Part shown: positions 47,501 through 61,192 of the stretch, in pieces
Layout of the letters: every line of letters begins with the position of its first letter
Position numbering within the stretch: position 1 is the first letter of the stretch
Assembly (NCBI GenBank): GCA_022225965.2
Contig: JAKJXP020000026.1
Coordinates: forward strand, 124,001-188,000
Length of the DNA stretch: 64,000 nucleotides
Reading direction: 5' to 3'
From: Diatrype stigma
Lineage: Eukaryota > Ascomycota > Sordariomycetes > Xylariales > Diatrypaceae
Made by a program: the position numbers and the translations under genes
Notes under the pieces: model-generated
Seen by the model: the letters and a program-made list of their open reading frames with translations, nothing else
Told to the model about the DNA's origin: nothing
Databases searched by the model: none

Positions 47501-48833
47501 GTGTTCATATGCGGTTAATGTTCTCATCCCCCTTAGGTTGAGACCTGTTCCTCTCCGTCAGCTGTTAGTCAGGAAGGAAATACATAGTTTCAACGCGAGT
47601 CATCCGGCATCCAAACATGCTTTCCATACCTGTGGTCAGTAGAGTCAAAACCTACTTCCATATTGACGAAATAGATGACCACCTGCAGAAAGCTGCCAGA
47701 TGCCAGGGTTACGCCCGGTCATTTATGACGTTGGACCTAGTTCCTTTAAGCCTGTAGCTTTCAAGGTTGCAGATTCCGTGACATGCACACTACGCACGCA
47801 TTACCTGGTTACACAGTCGCCCATCCACGATGATTTATGGTTGCAGGCTCGGCATTGAGCAAGGAGCTGCGACGGTCAAGCACTCGCACTCGAAAGGGAA
47901 AGGTTCGCACTCACTGCTGGGAACGAATCTACCAGCCCATTGGCCAGCAGGGCTCACGGCACACCTCAGGCACAGTACGGAGGGGGGAAGGCCAAAACCG
48001 GTGCCAGGAACATGTCACCTGAGAGGTAGAAATGCAGGAGCAGGGACTCTGCAGCTCGTGGTGTGGTGGATGTGTGGTGCTTTACATATTTGCGGGGTTA
48101 AGGGGCTCAATTGCCCTTCCGAGCTCGTGGCTTGTTTGTCCCGGCCTGGATCGCCCCCTCAACCTCCAACCAACCGGGACTGTGTTGATGTGCCAATGCG
48201 CCTTTGGTCGCTCACCGTGGGCGTAGGTGCAGTTCGCCCCGAATCTGTGGCAGAATGAGCCCAATTGAAGCTTGTACTTCGTGTGCCGTGCTTGCCGTGA
48301 CGTGTATTCGTAAAGGTCGAAATCGTCAAAATCAAAAGTGAGAGGCTACCTATGTATAGGCAGACATGCACACCATTCGGCGGAAAATGCATGCGGATTG
48401 GGAAGAAGGTCTTTCGTCGCCTCGGTTGTCCTAGGGCTGACACCGGTTAACTGCTCTTTTGGCTAACGGGCTTGGGATCGGACTACCTATACTTTGGGTT
48501 AAGGGGCGCATCTTGTCCACAGTCTGACATCACCACTGTTAGTTAGTGTCACTCTAGCTGTTGAGGATATGGTTCAGAGGTACCTGCTTATGCATCCTTG
48601 TTGACTGTTGACAACCTATTTATGCCTAGTGCTTTACAAAGTTGTTAGTTCGTAAACTTCGACGTCCCGTATAGGTAGCTATTACTTGATCCCTTGGTTC
48701 AGCGGACGTCAAACACGAAATCATATATAAAGAGTGTATATCTTCTATCTGGAGCAGTATCTCGAAGTACAATAGCTATCACGTTAGCCTTGAGCAATAC
48801 CAGCTACAATTCGACACGATAGCATACGTAGTC
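44533..48833. other. 4.3-kb intergenic region between APC2 and Egt1
   Basis: No supported gene. Short frames on both strands lack recognisable motifs. The proximal end carries a TATA-like word just before Egt1. Confidence 0.55.
48724..48732 (+). promoter_or_regulatory. TATA-like box of the Egt1 gene
   Basis: TATATAAAG lies 102 bp upstream of the Egt1 ATG, a plausible distance for a TATA box with a short leader. Confidence 0.4.
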
Positions 48834-51800
48834 ATGCAGGCTATCGTAACACCTTTAGAGTCTCTAGCAACCTTTCCCTCCTCGGGACTGGGGAAAGGGC
48901 CAAGCAGGGTGAGCAAACGGCCGCAGGTCGACATCATCGACATCCAGCAAGCTACCGTCGAGATCAACCTCAAAGAGGAAATACACAGGTTATTCCGGCC
49001 TCAAGAAGGCCCTAGGACACTACCGACCTTGTTGCTCTACGACGAGAAAGGACTGCAGCTCTTCGAAGAAGTAAGGCATCTTCCACTACGTTAGCAAGAG
49101 GGATTGTGCGGGTCACTGATTCATTGGCGGCGCTTAGATCACCTACCTACAAGAATACTATCTCACCAACTATGAGATCCAAGTACTGCGGCGTTCAGCC
49201 GCTGCTATCGCGAAAGCCATCCCCCCAGGGGCCATGGTCATAGAGCTGGGAAGCGGGTCGGTCACCGGAACTATACAGAGCTTTGGGGGCCTCAGTAGCT
49301 AACTACATCACAAGAAACCTAAGAAAGGTCGCTCACATTCTTCAAGCTCTCGAGGACGCCGGCAAGGACGTCGATTACTACGCCCTCGACTTGTCGAAGC
49401 AGGAGCTGTCTCGGACCCTCGCTCAGCTTCCCAACTATAAGCATGTCCGGTGCCACGGGCTCCTCGGCACATACGACGACGGTCGTGAATGGCTGAAGAA
49501 ACCATCCGTCGCCTCGAGGCCTAAGTGCATCATGAGCCTCGGATCCAGCATTGGTAGGGTGTCTTATAAAAGCTTGCAGCAAGTGAGGCTAACCGCAACA
49601 GGGAACTTTCACCGCCACGAAGCGGCCGACTTTTTAAGGGGCTTTGCTGACGTTCTTCGACATTCGGATACCGTGCTTCTAGGTGTGGATTCGTGCAATA
49701 ATCCTTCCAAGGTCTAGTATGTCATTATCGTTGCATATACCCACCTCTCGCACGCCTCTCGGACACGGCTTAGACTGACTCGAACGTAATATATAGTCAC
49801 GCATATAATGGTCAGTACTAGGTACTCGTGCATACACTGAGCAGCCATACTGAAACCAACTGCGCATTCAAAGACAGGGACGGAGTCACGCATCAGTCAG
49901 TTAAAGCCTACCACGCTCTCGCGTAGTATCCTTGACGGGTGAGTTCTCGCTGAACATGATAGATTTCTCCTCAACGGACTGAGGCACGCCAACGAGATCC
50001 TGGGCCAGGAGGCGTTCAACATAGACGACTGGAAAGTCATCGGCGAATATATCTACGACGCGAAGGGAGGTCGTCACCAGGCGTTCTATGCTCCCAAGCG
50101 CGACGTCGTCGTCTTGGGGGAGACCATTAGGGCCAATGAGCGGATCCAGATCGAGCAGAGCCTCAAGCACTCTGCGGAAGAGTGCGAGAGCTTATGGAAC
50201 TCCGTTGGCCTGGCCGAGGTCGAGCAGTGGATGACCGACGGCGATGAATATGGTGAGCAGGTTTTTTTAGCCCGTTTCCCGCCCTAACCCCCCTTTAATA
50301 CCGACTCCTTTAACACCGGGGGGGCTGGGTCACGCGACCCCCAAGACCCGAGGCCCAACTGCGTGAATAATAAGCAAATGCCTGCCTACCCCACGTTTTG
50401 GAGATACGTCACACTACTTTCACCCTCCATTCCATCCAGAAAACCTGGGAGGCGTTGTTCGTATAGAATATAACCGCTAGTGCGGGGGGAGGGTCCCGTA
50501 GTGTCTCACATCTCTTCGTTTCTTTTTTTCTTTTTGCAAATACAAAGACTAAGAGAAATTGACAAAATTAACCCTCGATAGGACTCCACCTCCTGGCCAA
50601 ATCCACCATGTCGTTCAGCCTCAACCCATCCGAGTATGCTAGCTCCCACGTGCCCTCCCTCAAAGACTGGGAGGACCTCTGGGCTGCCTGGGATGCCGTC
50701 ACGCAGCGGATGCTCCCGAACGAAGAGCTCCTGGACAAGCCCATCAAGCTGCGGAACGCCTGTATCTTCTACCTGGGCCACATCCCTGCGTTCCTCGACA
50801 TCCAGCTCACCAAGACGGCCAAGGGCGCGCCGACGGAGCCCGCCTCCTACTATGATATCTTCGAGAGGGGCATCGACCCGGACGTGGACAACCCGGAGCA
50901 GTGCCACCAGCACTCCGAGACGCCCGACGAGTGGCCGCCCGTCGAGGACATCCTGGGCTATCAGGGGCGCGTCCGGGCCCGGCTGGCCAAGTTCTATGCG
51001 AGCGATGGCGGCGGCCCGCAGGGAGAGGGCATCTCGAGAGATATCGGGAGGGCTATCTGGGTCGGCTTCGAGCACGAGGCCATGCACCTCGAGACGCTGC
51101 TCTACATGATGCTGCAGAGCGACAAGACCTACCCGCCTCCCAGCCGGCCGCGGCCCAACTTTGAGGCCCTGGCCGAACAAGCGCGTGCCGCCCGCGTGGA
51201 GAACGAGTGGTTCGATATTCCGCAGCGGGAGATCACCCTGGGACTGGACGACCCCGAGGACGACCCGACGTTCCATGGACACTTCGGGTGGTGAGTTTTC
51301 TTTCTCTCGCAGTGAATGAATATATATTCACCACACCAACAAAAAAAAGTCCAACCAACTAACTTTTGCGCCATGATCAAGGGACAATGAAAAGCCACCT
51401 CGGAAGGTAGAAGTCCACGGCTTTAGAGCCAAGGGCAGGCCCATCACTAACGAAGAGGTATGTTACGCCTCACGCAATGCATCTGCTGCCCGAACTCCTT
51501 CCAATAACTGGTTGATTTGGTTTCCCAGACCGACACCCCGAACTAATTTGCCTACCTAGTACGCACGTTACATGCACGAGAACCAGGTCACGAAGCTGCC
51601 CGCCTCCTGGGCCGAGGACATCCACAACAAGAACAAGGACGAGATACCGTCGAAGCCGCTAGACACCGCTACCACCACCACCAACGGTGTACACGGCCAC
51701 AGCACCACCACCGCAACGGCCAACGTCATCACTCCCCCTTCCCCCTCCGCCGACGACGACAACAACGGCCCCCCACCCGCCTTCCTGCAAGGCAAGGCCG

Positions 51801-52955
51801 TGCGGACGGTGTACGGGCTCGTGCCGCTGGCGCACGCGCTCGACTGGCCGGCGCTCGCGTCGTACGACGAGCTGGCCGGCTGCGCCGCCTGGCTGGGGGG
51901 CCGCATCCCCACGCTCGAGGAGGCCCGCAGCCTCTACGGCTACGCGGACGAGCTGGCGCAGCGCCGGAGGAAGGGCGCGGCCGAGGCGGAGAACCAGCTC
52001 GGGAAGACGGTGCCGGCTGTCAACGGGTGAGTTTTTTTTTTTTTTTTTTTTTTTAGTTCTCCATGTTCGCTGGAAGGGGGAAGGGGAGAAGACAAGAAAA
52101 GGAGTTGGGTTGGATTGGTGTCAGGGAGAGGAGACGAGGGGGCGCCATGTCAGGAAAAGGAAGTCCATCGCGTGTATACGCATGAAAGCCAGGCTAACCA
52201 ATATGTTTACTTTTACCAGACATCTCGTCAACGACGGAGTAGAGGAGACGCCGCCGCACACACCACCCGCAGACAGCGTGGAGAGGGGGGAAGGTGGCGG
52301 CGGCGGCGAGGATACCAACAACAACGCCGACGATAGCGACAACCTCTTCGTCGATCTCGGCGCTTCCAATGCCAACGTCGGCTTCCAGCACTGGCACCCG
52401 GAGGCAGTGACGGGCCGTGGCGATCAGCTCGCCGGCCAGGGCGAGATGGGCGGCGTCTGGGAGTGGACCAGCTCGCCGCTGCGTCGGCACGAGGGCTTTG
52501 AGCCTATGGCGCTGTATCCGGCCTATACGGGTGAGTTTTTGTTTCCTTCCTTTTTCTTTCCCTCCTGCCCCCTTCGATCGATTCGCCATGGTCTTGGGGG
52601 AGAGGAAGGTCATTGTGTTGCGTGCTGACTTGGGACCTTTCTTCTTCTTTGCTAGTGGATTTCTTCGACGACAAGCATAACATAGTCCTCGGCGGCTCGT
52701 GGGCAACTCATCCTAGGATTGCGGGGAGGAAGACCTTGTAAGTGTTATACATGCACCTCTGCCCCCTTTTCACCTCATCTTTATATATTGGCTCCGCTAT
52801 TATTTCACATTCCTCGAGGGAGTAGCCGGTTTCCCTTTGCATGGCCTGGTTTACTTAACTGACCGGCTTCTCCTTTCTATAGCATCAACTGGTACCAGCG
52901 CAACTACCCCTATGCCTGGGTCGGTGCTAGGCTCATCCAAGACTATGTGGTATAG
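48834..52955 (+). CDS. EGT1: Ergothioneine biosynthesis protein Egt1 (EgtD-EgtB fusion)
   Basis: The bifunctional enzyme trimethylates histidine to hercynine using SAM, then joins hercynine to cysteine as a sulfoxide with O2 and non-haem iron. I assemble 13 exons: 48834-49070, 49138-49256, 49315-49553, 49602-49716, 49797-49810, 49874-49895, 49963-50252, 50582-51290, 51382-51457, 51560-52026, 52220-52530, 52656-52737 and 52883-52955. The product has 917 residues. The methyltransferase part has ELGSGN (115-120, restored by splicing), LLGTYDDGREWL and DACN-like GVDSCNNP. The DinB/EgtB part has YLGH (H412) and HEAMHLE (H510, H514, E516), the expected iron ligands. The C-terminal formylglycine-enzyme-like domain has GEMGGVWEWTSSPL and ends NWYQRNYPYAWVGARLIQD. 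Phases close at every junction. Exons 5 and 6 are only 14 and 22 nt. A Thr/Pro/Asp-rich insert lies at about 625-660. A cysteine lyase for the last step is not in the window. Confidence 0.94.
52032..52054 (+). repeat. Homopolymer T23 just after the Egt1 intron 10 donor
   Basis: Immediately after GTGAG of intron 10 comes an uninterrupted run of 23 T followed by AG. It lies wholly in the intron. Confidence 0.88.
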
Positions 52956-55900
52956 GCGGATAGTGCGAGGCTGTTCGTTCACCTAACTTATTGGGTCGTC
53001 CTTCCTTTAGCCGCTCGCTCACGGCCATGCATTGGCAGTGTTGAATGAAGCGATGGACGAAGCTGTAACCAACCCTCAAGTCTGGGTCACTCGCGCGACG
53101 AACGGGCTGTTTGAACAGTCATGCCATTCCTGGCGACCCAACTTCGCCTGTGAATCGGACATTACGAAAGCGCCATCAAATCACATGCGAGCATCGTGAA
53201 CGAACCTCTACTAGGTACTAAATATATACTAAGCCATGAAAGTTTGGATGGATATATTCATATGAATTCTATCTAGCCATACATATCAATTTTTACCAAT
53301 CCCTCGACTTTCCGCTTGTTACGTCCACTGTGATGTTTAATTCCATTTCAAGGGGGTGCCATTGTTCCAGTTGGATCTGTAACAACCCCTGGGCTTTTAT
53401 GTTTCGTGCTGACCATGGTACACTTGGGTGGATTCCTTGGGTCTTATATCATGCATGGACGGTATAGTATACCCAGGTGGATCACGAGTAACACAAGATC
53501 CGACAGACCCAATATATGATGCCAATATATGAATCATGTTTTGGTTATAGCACTTATGTCAACCAACATCGTGGCACTTACCTGTATCTTCTTATAAATC
53601 TCCGACGGACTACACAGCAACTTGAGTACCAGGCTTAGATTTGTTGATGCAGCCTTTCGCTGTTTTCTCATACCCATCCCCATAAGATCTATGGATTGCT
53701 TTGGTATGACCAAGTGGGTGATGTATAATGGAAATAGGAGACGTGAAGATATTGTGTTAAATGCGCCTCCTAGCGGTCAATGGGCTATGCAATCGGACCT
53801 CGAAACGATGTTGATGCCTGATCGGAAGACATAGCCAACATATCGAGAATTGTCGGCTTATTCTCCTTACGAAAACCTGCCCTGCGAGGCGAGTACAAGC
53901 CCTAATTTCCCACGTACTGCGAAACACTACATTCGAGGATTAACCATGGCAAAGGCCGCCGTATTTGTCCTGCAAAGCTGCAGGACATCAATACGGCGGA
54001 GACGATTCGACACCGGTTGATAGGACCAAAATTGCAGACACAGAAATGATCTGGTCTGTTGGGATGCTCCCGGACAGCGTTCGACTTCAAAGGGCGAAAG
54101 AAGCGCGGCGACGGCCAGCTGAAACAAAACTGCCATGCTGTAGACGACCTCGTATTTCGGACCACCTGCCCATTCTATAAACTAGGAACGAGCTTCTAGT
54201 TATGACCGCCAGTCCGTAACCTGGAGTGCGGAAATTCGCTAGTTAGGCATGCAGGCAGATGACGACGATGGGACGTCTCAACGCTGACTCGCGAAACTCA
54301 AGCCTAATCACAGCCGTATTCAAGTGCGATGCCTTTCGATATCACATCCATCACATCACCGAGTTGACCTGTGTCGTAGATGATATATAATAAAGTGTCC
54401 AAGTGCCCTCGCTAGTTAAGTGGAGGAAAATAACGAAGAAGTCGGAGTCCGCTAGGCTTGGTAGCAATTAAGCTCTTGTATGAGATTTGACGCCGTCGGG
54501 CGAGCGTTTTAGGGTTCACCTAGTTAATCCGTACGCATACGTACCCTTAAGAAACCCCGGATAGTCATGAGAGACGAGGCCGGAGAAGCCAGATATCGAC
54601 AGTATGATGATGTATCTGTAAACATCCTCGTAATACTCCTCCCAGCCCAGTCGGGTGCCCCGCGCCCGGATACACGGGAGCCGAGCTGACGTAGTCGCAC
54701 ACCAACGACGAGTCTTTGCCATACTGGCATTGGACGCATGCATTTTCCTCAAGTGGCAATAAGCCGACAACGCCTCCGGGCGGACGAAGACAATAATAGG
54801 CCGGGGTTGGTTGATAGGTTCAACGAGGGAAAGGAATTAACTAACGCGCATTAAACATGCCGCCCGGCTTGCCCATGGTAATGACTCCGGGAAATTTGCA
54901 CAATGAAAGTTGAAACACACTTGAACGGGGGAAACACTAAAACACGCCCCGAGGGCGATTGACCGGAATGCGCCAGGGCTGGGGGGAAGAAGGGAATGTG
55001 ATGCCGGGTTGGCGTCGCCTTATTCCATGGTATTATCGACATAGTATTGAAAGAAAAATGTCATGCTGACGGCTAGTTAGCGACTAACTGATAGGCGGCA
55101 AAAAGTGTGTTGTCGGTTGTTAACGTTGCAGCGTGTGACTGATAAGTATGCTGCTGGCATGTTGGCAGGCAGGCTGGCGGACAAGCAAGCAGGCAGGCTC
55201 AGGCTGGTAGGCAAGGAGCCGGCGCCGGCGCTATTTGAGGGTTGGAGGAGCTGCGGCCGGACTGACTGCAGGGAACGTTTGGGTTGTCGTAATTAGATGG
55301 TTGCTTAGGTAGTTAGTGTGTATTCGTAGCTGCGTACGTATCGCACAGCACCAGCACCTAATTAACTGGAATACGCCATGGATGTAGGTGGGTGGCTTGG
55401 GACCTTGAGGGCCTTGGGTGGTTATCGATCACGAGACTGGAGTTGGCGGGTTTGTTGGTCAGGCCTCGGTCGATGCATTCCGTTTTCGGGCTATGGACTC
55501 TCGGCTTGGGTCGCACTTCCTCCCCTCCCCCCTCGCTGTGATATGATTCGAGGAGCCGCCCAGGGCATATAGCTATATATACTTACCCCCGTTGTACATA
55601 ACCATATACCTGCATACCTATATACGCGTGTATATACTCACTCACATACCTCTACGCTCGCTACGCAGCATGCATCTGAGGATCCGAGGTTGGTGGGAAA
55701 CCTAAAACATGGAGCATAGGCTCCGTCATGTTCGGTAAATGACACTCCCTTACGGTCCTATGCTGTCCGGCCCGGCCGAGCCTCTTTTCGCGTGGAGCGA
55801 AGTAGTTTCTGCCACAGAGCAGTTTTGACTTGGAATTTGGGAGTTGAAACAACAAATCCTACGGACGGACGTTAGAAGTAGAGAGAGGAGTAGTTATCAA

Positions 55901-56476
55901 AAGAGCAGGGGATATTCCTACGGATATTCCCAACGTCCCTACTTGACGTTAACTACATATGTATATATGTCCTTCCCTCATGCAGGCAGACTTACCTATC
56001 AGTCCTACCAACTAGACCCATAAGCCACCTGCAGTCAGTCAGTCGCTTCTGGATTCCCACCCCAAAGCGACGCATGCTTCCATCGTGTGGAACCCTGCTT
56101 CATCATGAAGGCCTGCACTTCGTTCGTAGTTGGACGTTTGACGGGAATAATGCAGGCTGACTGCAACTGTAGGTATGTGACAAATACACGCAAGCGTCCT
56201 GTATATCACCAAAGAGAAGAGGAATGTCTCATTTGAAGGCACCTTCAAAAATTCAAACTTGTAGCTGGATTTAGCAACCAGAGCGCTGATGCCCTTAACT
56301 CCCCTCAGATGTGATCTTCATTGGACCGGGGATCCCTGCACCGGTCACATGTTGCTGGCCAATCAGAGCGGCCAATTGTTGGAAGGACTTCCCTGAAAGG
56401 AACTCGCATACTTCGTACCGAGCTGAGAGAGCTTTTAGTTACATACCTGGAAGACACCTATCATTGCTAGTTACCT

Positions 56477-56503
56477 GTATGTATTGTATTGTACAATACA
56501 TAC
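56477..56503. repeat. 12-bp inverted repeat with a 3-nt loop
   Basis: GTATGTATTGTA at 56477-56488 pairs exactly with TACAATACATAC at 56492-56503. Related GTATTGTAC words recur elsewhere in the window. Confidence 0.82.
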
Positions 56504-59500
56504 CTAATCCAGTGCTGCTGTACTAAGGTCTGGCTACTCGTCAGAAGGCATTTAGAGCTCTGACGAGAAACTAGAGCATTACTGTAGCAAGAGGTACTGT
56601 AACAGGTTAATTACTTCGTAACGTCAATACGTTTGTTGTTGGTTTCTCAGTCAATCAGTGACGTCCACAGGCCCAATCTAGTAGCCTAGTACTTACGTAC
56701 ATATGTAGTTAAGAGGTACAGGCACGGCACACATTAAGGGTGAAAGCTCAGCATCTGGAGAGCTGCGAGAGCTGCGAGAGGAACCTTGGAAATTTAGGCC
56801 TCCGCACATTGCCGACCCCGATATCCCGATACCCTGACACCCCGACAGCCCCGAACATATAACCCAAGGTATCCGTCGGAAAACCATGCTCTGATCCGCT
56901 GCTTGGACGGGCTAACAACATGTAGTTTCGTTCACGACCTTCCGGTACGTAGTAACCTTCCCGGTAGAGTTGCGTTTTGTCCTTGTAGCCTGGCTATGTT
57001 ATGCGCAGCATAGTCTGCATATATGCTGTAAGTAGTGCAGTGTCCCAAAACATTTAGGCTCAAACAGCATCCGAGGCCCTAGAGTTTCGCGGCTTGCATG
57101 AGACAAAATATGCCACACATGGTCACAAAGCAAATAGGTAGCTTCAGCCCGGCGCCCGCGCCACCGCCCAGTTGGCGATGGTTGTCCATTTGGCATTTCT
57201 GGCTTGGGCAATACCAAGTGTCGTGCCAGCTTATCGTATATAACCCCTGCGGTATTGTCGGTCCAAATGAAAGGAGTGTTACCTATGTTGCTTTGGATGC
57301 TTGGAGTCGGCGGATCCATCGGCGGCAAAAACCTAACTACTCGGGGCAGATCCAGCAATGCAAACAAATCCTGTTAGTTTGTGGCGGGACTGCAAATTTT
57401 GCAAAGATTTAGGCAAAGCGAGGCCCCGTCGTTTTAGATGACCAGCCCAGCGATACCTGTGTCACTACCGTTGGCTGGTCCGTTGGGATCGGGACAACGG
57501 CTATCAAGCACGATTCGTCGTTGGTGTTTCTGGCTAGCCTGTGATTTTGGGATCGTAGCATGCGGGGTTCTCTGGCGACCTGACGGTTCTCTGCTCAGTA
57601 GCATCCGCTCTGATGAAGAGGAATATGATGAAACATGTCACCGGCTGCAAAGATCAGGCTTGGAGCCGATATTTGTTCTGCATAAGTGCGCCTAGGGTCG
57701 GGCTCGCACATATTTGCTAGGTAGTTGAATACATAGGAGGCCGAGACCGTAGCGGCGTAGGTGCATCAAGTCGTCATATGCACATACGTAGGCTGTGTGA
57801 CCCGGAAAGCTTGCTACGAAGCCCCATAGCACGCATCCGGGCGACATAAAAAATAGTTGAACGATGGCTCTTACCAAGAGACCCTTTCTCTTCTTTCAGC
57901 TGGGATTGAATTTGATCGGTACCCCTATTGGCCAGGCAAAATTGCGTGTGTAGCAGCATGGCTGCAGAGGACGTCTGCAAGAGCTTGGACATAAGTAGAA
58001 CGCTGGTGAAACTACGTGTACCAAAGGCCAGATACAACCATCTTGCTGAATCACAAGACGACTCAAACCTCCGAAAAGGGCTTTTCGTCGCCTTGATAAG
58101 AAAGGTCGGCTGCCTGTACCCTGCATGAACGTAAGGCTGCCAGTTGGGGTTCGACCATACATACATTACCTGAGGTAGGCAAGTAATATGTAGCCCCGTG
58201 CAACAAGGCGCGAACTATTGCCCACCCTAATGGCCGGTCAACCTGACGGGTTTGGGAAAATGCCGAGACATATCAATGTAAGACGGCCCACGGGACTGAC
58301 TGTAGACATTTGTGCCTGGGTTTGTACAATACTACTTGCTTGTGTATTGAATACGACCCGGGAGAGCTGGCCACATGTCTTACTAATACACACACAGAAG
58401 TCGGCAGTCTTCGGAATCAGGCTGGAAAAGTTACCCATCCCGCGTAAGACTTGAAGAATTGGCCGGCCTGGGGAATGGATACTTCCGAAATCGTGAAGCT
58501 GTAAAAGCCACAGCACCTGAGCGGCCAGGAAAACTACACTACCTGCTGGTTGAGCCTGTGTACACACAATAGGTAGTCGGATATTCTGAAGGGGTAGCTA
58601 GAAGGCTATTAGTGGGCTCAAGCATGTACGTAAACGAAGCAGGTAGGTTTGCTTTTGACGAGTCGAATCGATTATTCTGAACGTTGCTTGACAAGCAAGA
58701 AGTCTCGAGATGAAGTGATCATAAATACATACATACATCCATGATATATACGTACTTACTGCACCATATCCAAGATAAGGCTAGGTGGGTATGTATTGTA
58801 CGCCGGGTTTTCGATATAGCAGGCATACTCTGCTGTGTGGTAAGTAAGTATGTAGTAGCTTGCAGGGGCTTATGTGCTGGACTTTGTCGTCCGCGGGCTA
58901 GTCCAACAAACATACCCCCCATTCCGCAAACGTACACATTGTACATATATGTAGATACCTGCCTCTTACATTAGGCGAGCTGCCATCTTTAAAACACTTG
59001 TCACCATTCGGGTGCTTGTTGAACATTTAGACATCGCACCCATATATGCAAACTGTTACATTCACTTTCATCAACTTGTGAATTCGGGGGAATTTCCTTT
59101 ACCCATATAGCTCTGAATCTCAAGTGGAGATGTAATGTTGGCTTGTAACCTGACTATCCACGCAACGGCTGGAATGGCAAGGTCGACAACATACATGATT
59201 TAACACCTTGATACCATGGCTTGATACAGTGATCGTCCGCCCAACGCTTAACTAGAAGATGAGCTGGATGGAGATAGCTACGTATCGCACTAGATCACTC
59301 CACGCATGTAGGAACTCACTCATAACTTATGATTTATAGCTTAACTGTAACTTACAAGAAATCCTACAGACATGGCATACTTCGTACTAATGAGTAATAG
59401 TGAGATACGTACGAAGTAGTACAATACCTAACTAAACTCTTACTACTACCAAGATAGCGTATATTGAATGCATATACTACACTTGGAAGCAAGGCAAACT

Positions 59501-61132
59501 CCGATTCATTCTCGTCTCGTCACAACTTCACACCACCGCCTAGCCTTGCTCGCAAACTGCAGTATCCCAGCTTTCCTAATACACTTGCATCGCCCTGGAG
59601 TAAGATAGGACAGCATCTGGACATGTAGGTATGCACAGTGCATAGGTACACGCATCTACCTGGGTACTATGGTAAGACAGAGACGGTCCACTAGCAGGAA
59701 ACCTGTGTGCATATGTACGTACGTAGACGCACTACCTACCAGGCTGCCTACACAGCGGACGCCCACCACTCCACCAAATCATACTTGACTCATGAAGATG
59801 GACTGATCAATACCCCATCATATCCGCCAATAATTACCCTGGGTAGACACGGGATGATGAGTGCAGTGCGTATTGAATATATATACGAATACGTCCGCAC
59901 AGGATATTCACTTCGCTGGAATGGGCGGCATCACGGTCCCTCTCCATTCTGTTTCTCATGGACGTCGAAAAGTAGTAAGTTATCCGTTCACCCCCCCACC
60001 GCCAGGTAGTTAGTTATCAGTTTTGGCTCAATAGAAGATTTGATCGAATGGACCTGGGCATGGCTAGGCAGGGCTAGGCATTGGCGATCTGGCAAAGGAA
60101 GTATGAGAGATATAAGAGGTATATGCATGCGCAGGCACATAATAGTTGGAAACTATGTAACTAGACAGGGAGTTGGTCACTTATTATTAGTCGCTTTGTC
60201 TCTAGCTACTCCCAAGTCACTTATTATATCCTTCCGCCCATCTGCCCCTCTCCTCCTCTGCCCCTCCTACTACATAACTAGGTGGTTATCTCCGCATTTG
60301 ACTTCCAACATGACTTGTCGCCTAGGACGAGGCCCAGGGCCTCATCTATGTGGATGGATATTGCTTCAGTAGACGGGCATGGAGAGGTAAAGCAGGCTTG
60401 TAAAGGTCGACCGGCGCCGCTAGTGAAACCTACCTAGGTATATATGTAGAATGCATGTTACATGCTGCATTGATATGTCGAAAGCCAGGGAGCAGGATAT
60501 ATGTACGTATCGACGAAATTGGTAGGCGTGGTCAACAGCACAAGCGCCCTCTAGCTAACCATGAATGTATCCCGGCCTCGTCCCAATCCTCCAGGTCCCA
60601 GCTTATCTCTTCTGTTCCCTTGATGTATAAAATTCTCGTTATGTTATCTCGCCACTCGTGTCAGCAGTGCTGGGAAAGCCCGACTTCTGAGTTTGAGGAG
60701 CGCTCTAGTTACGTTACCCCTACTCGTAAGTAGCAGAAGATGGAATGTGAGCAAGTGGAGGGCTGTAGGTTCAAAGTAGGATGTAGGTAATTACGCCTTC
60801 TCGACAGGTCTTATCAAGTTAGGACAGCTAGGATATTCAATGCTACGGTCAACATTGATTCATCTCCCATTGTCGTCTATTCCTAAGGCATTACCTGTTT
60901 TCGGTTCCCACTGTTCCTCCCTTCCCTTCCTGCGTTTCCCGTTTCCTATTGTCCCCTCGCCTTGTTTTCTCCCTTCATTTCATCCCTACTCCTTACAGTG
61001 TGCAGTTCTTGTCCTTGTTCCTCATCTGGAAAGTGCTGCTACTATTACCTGTGTAGGTAGTTGGTTACTTACGAGGTCCGGGTTGTCCGTGGAATCCGAG
61101 CCTGAACTATCCAACTATCCGTCCACATCTAC

Positions 61133-61192
61133 ATACATACCTACATACATACCTGGCAGTACTTACATACCACCTACCTACCTACCCAGACC
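61133..61192. repeat. TACATACC/TACCTACC degenerate tandem array
   Basis: Imperfect 4-8 bp units of TAC, ATAC and TACC follow one another over about 60 bp. The same word type recurs throughout the gene-poor DNA. Confidence 0.7.

Noticed and set aside
50506..51282. 258-codon minus-strand frame
   Set aside because: It is antisense to Egt1 exon 8, which carries the iron-binding motif; composition shadow.
48834..52955. Recent bacterial transfer of Egt1
   Set aside because: The gene has 12 typical fungal introns and the fused architecture shared across fungi, so recent transfer is not indicated.
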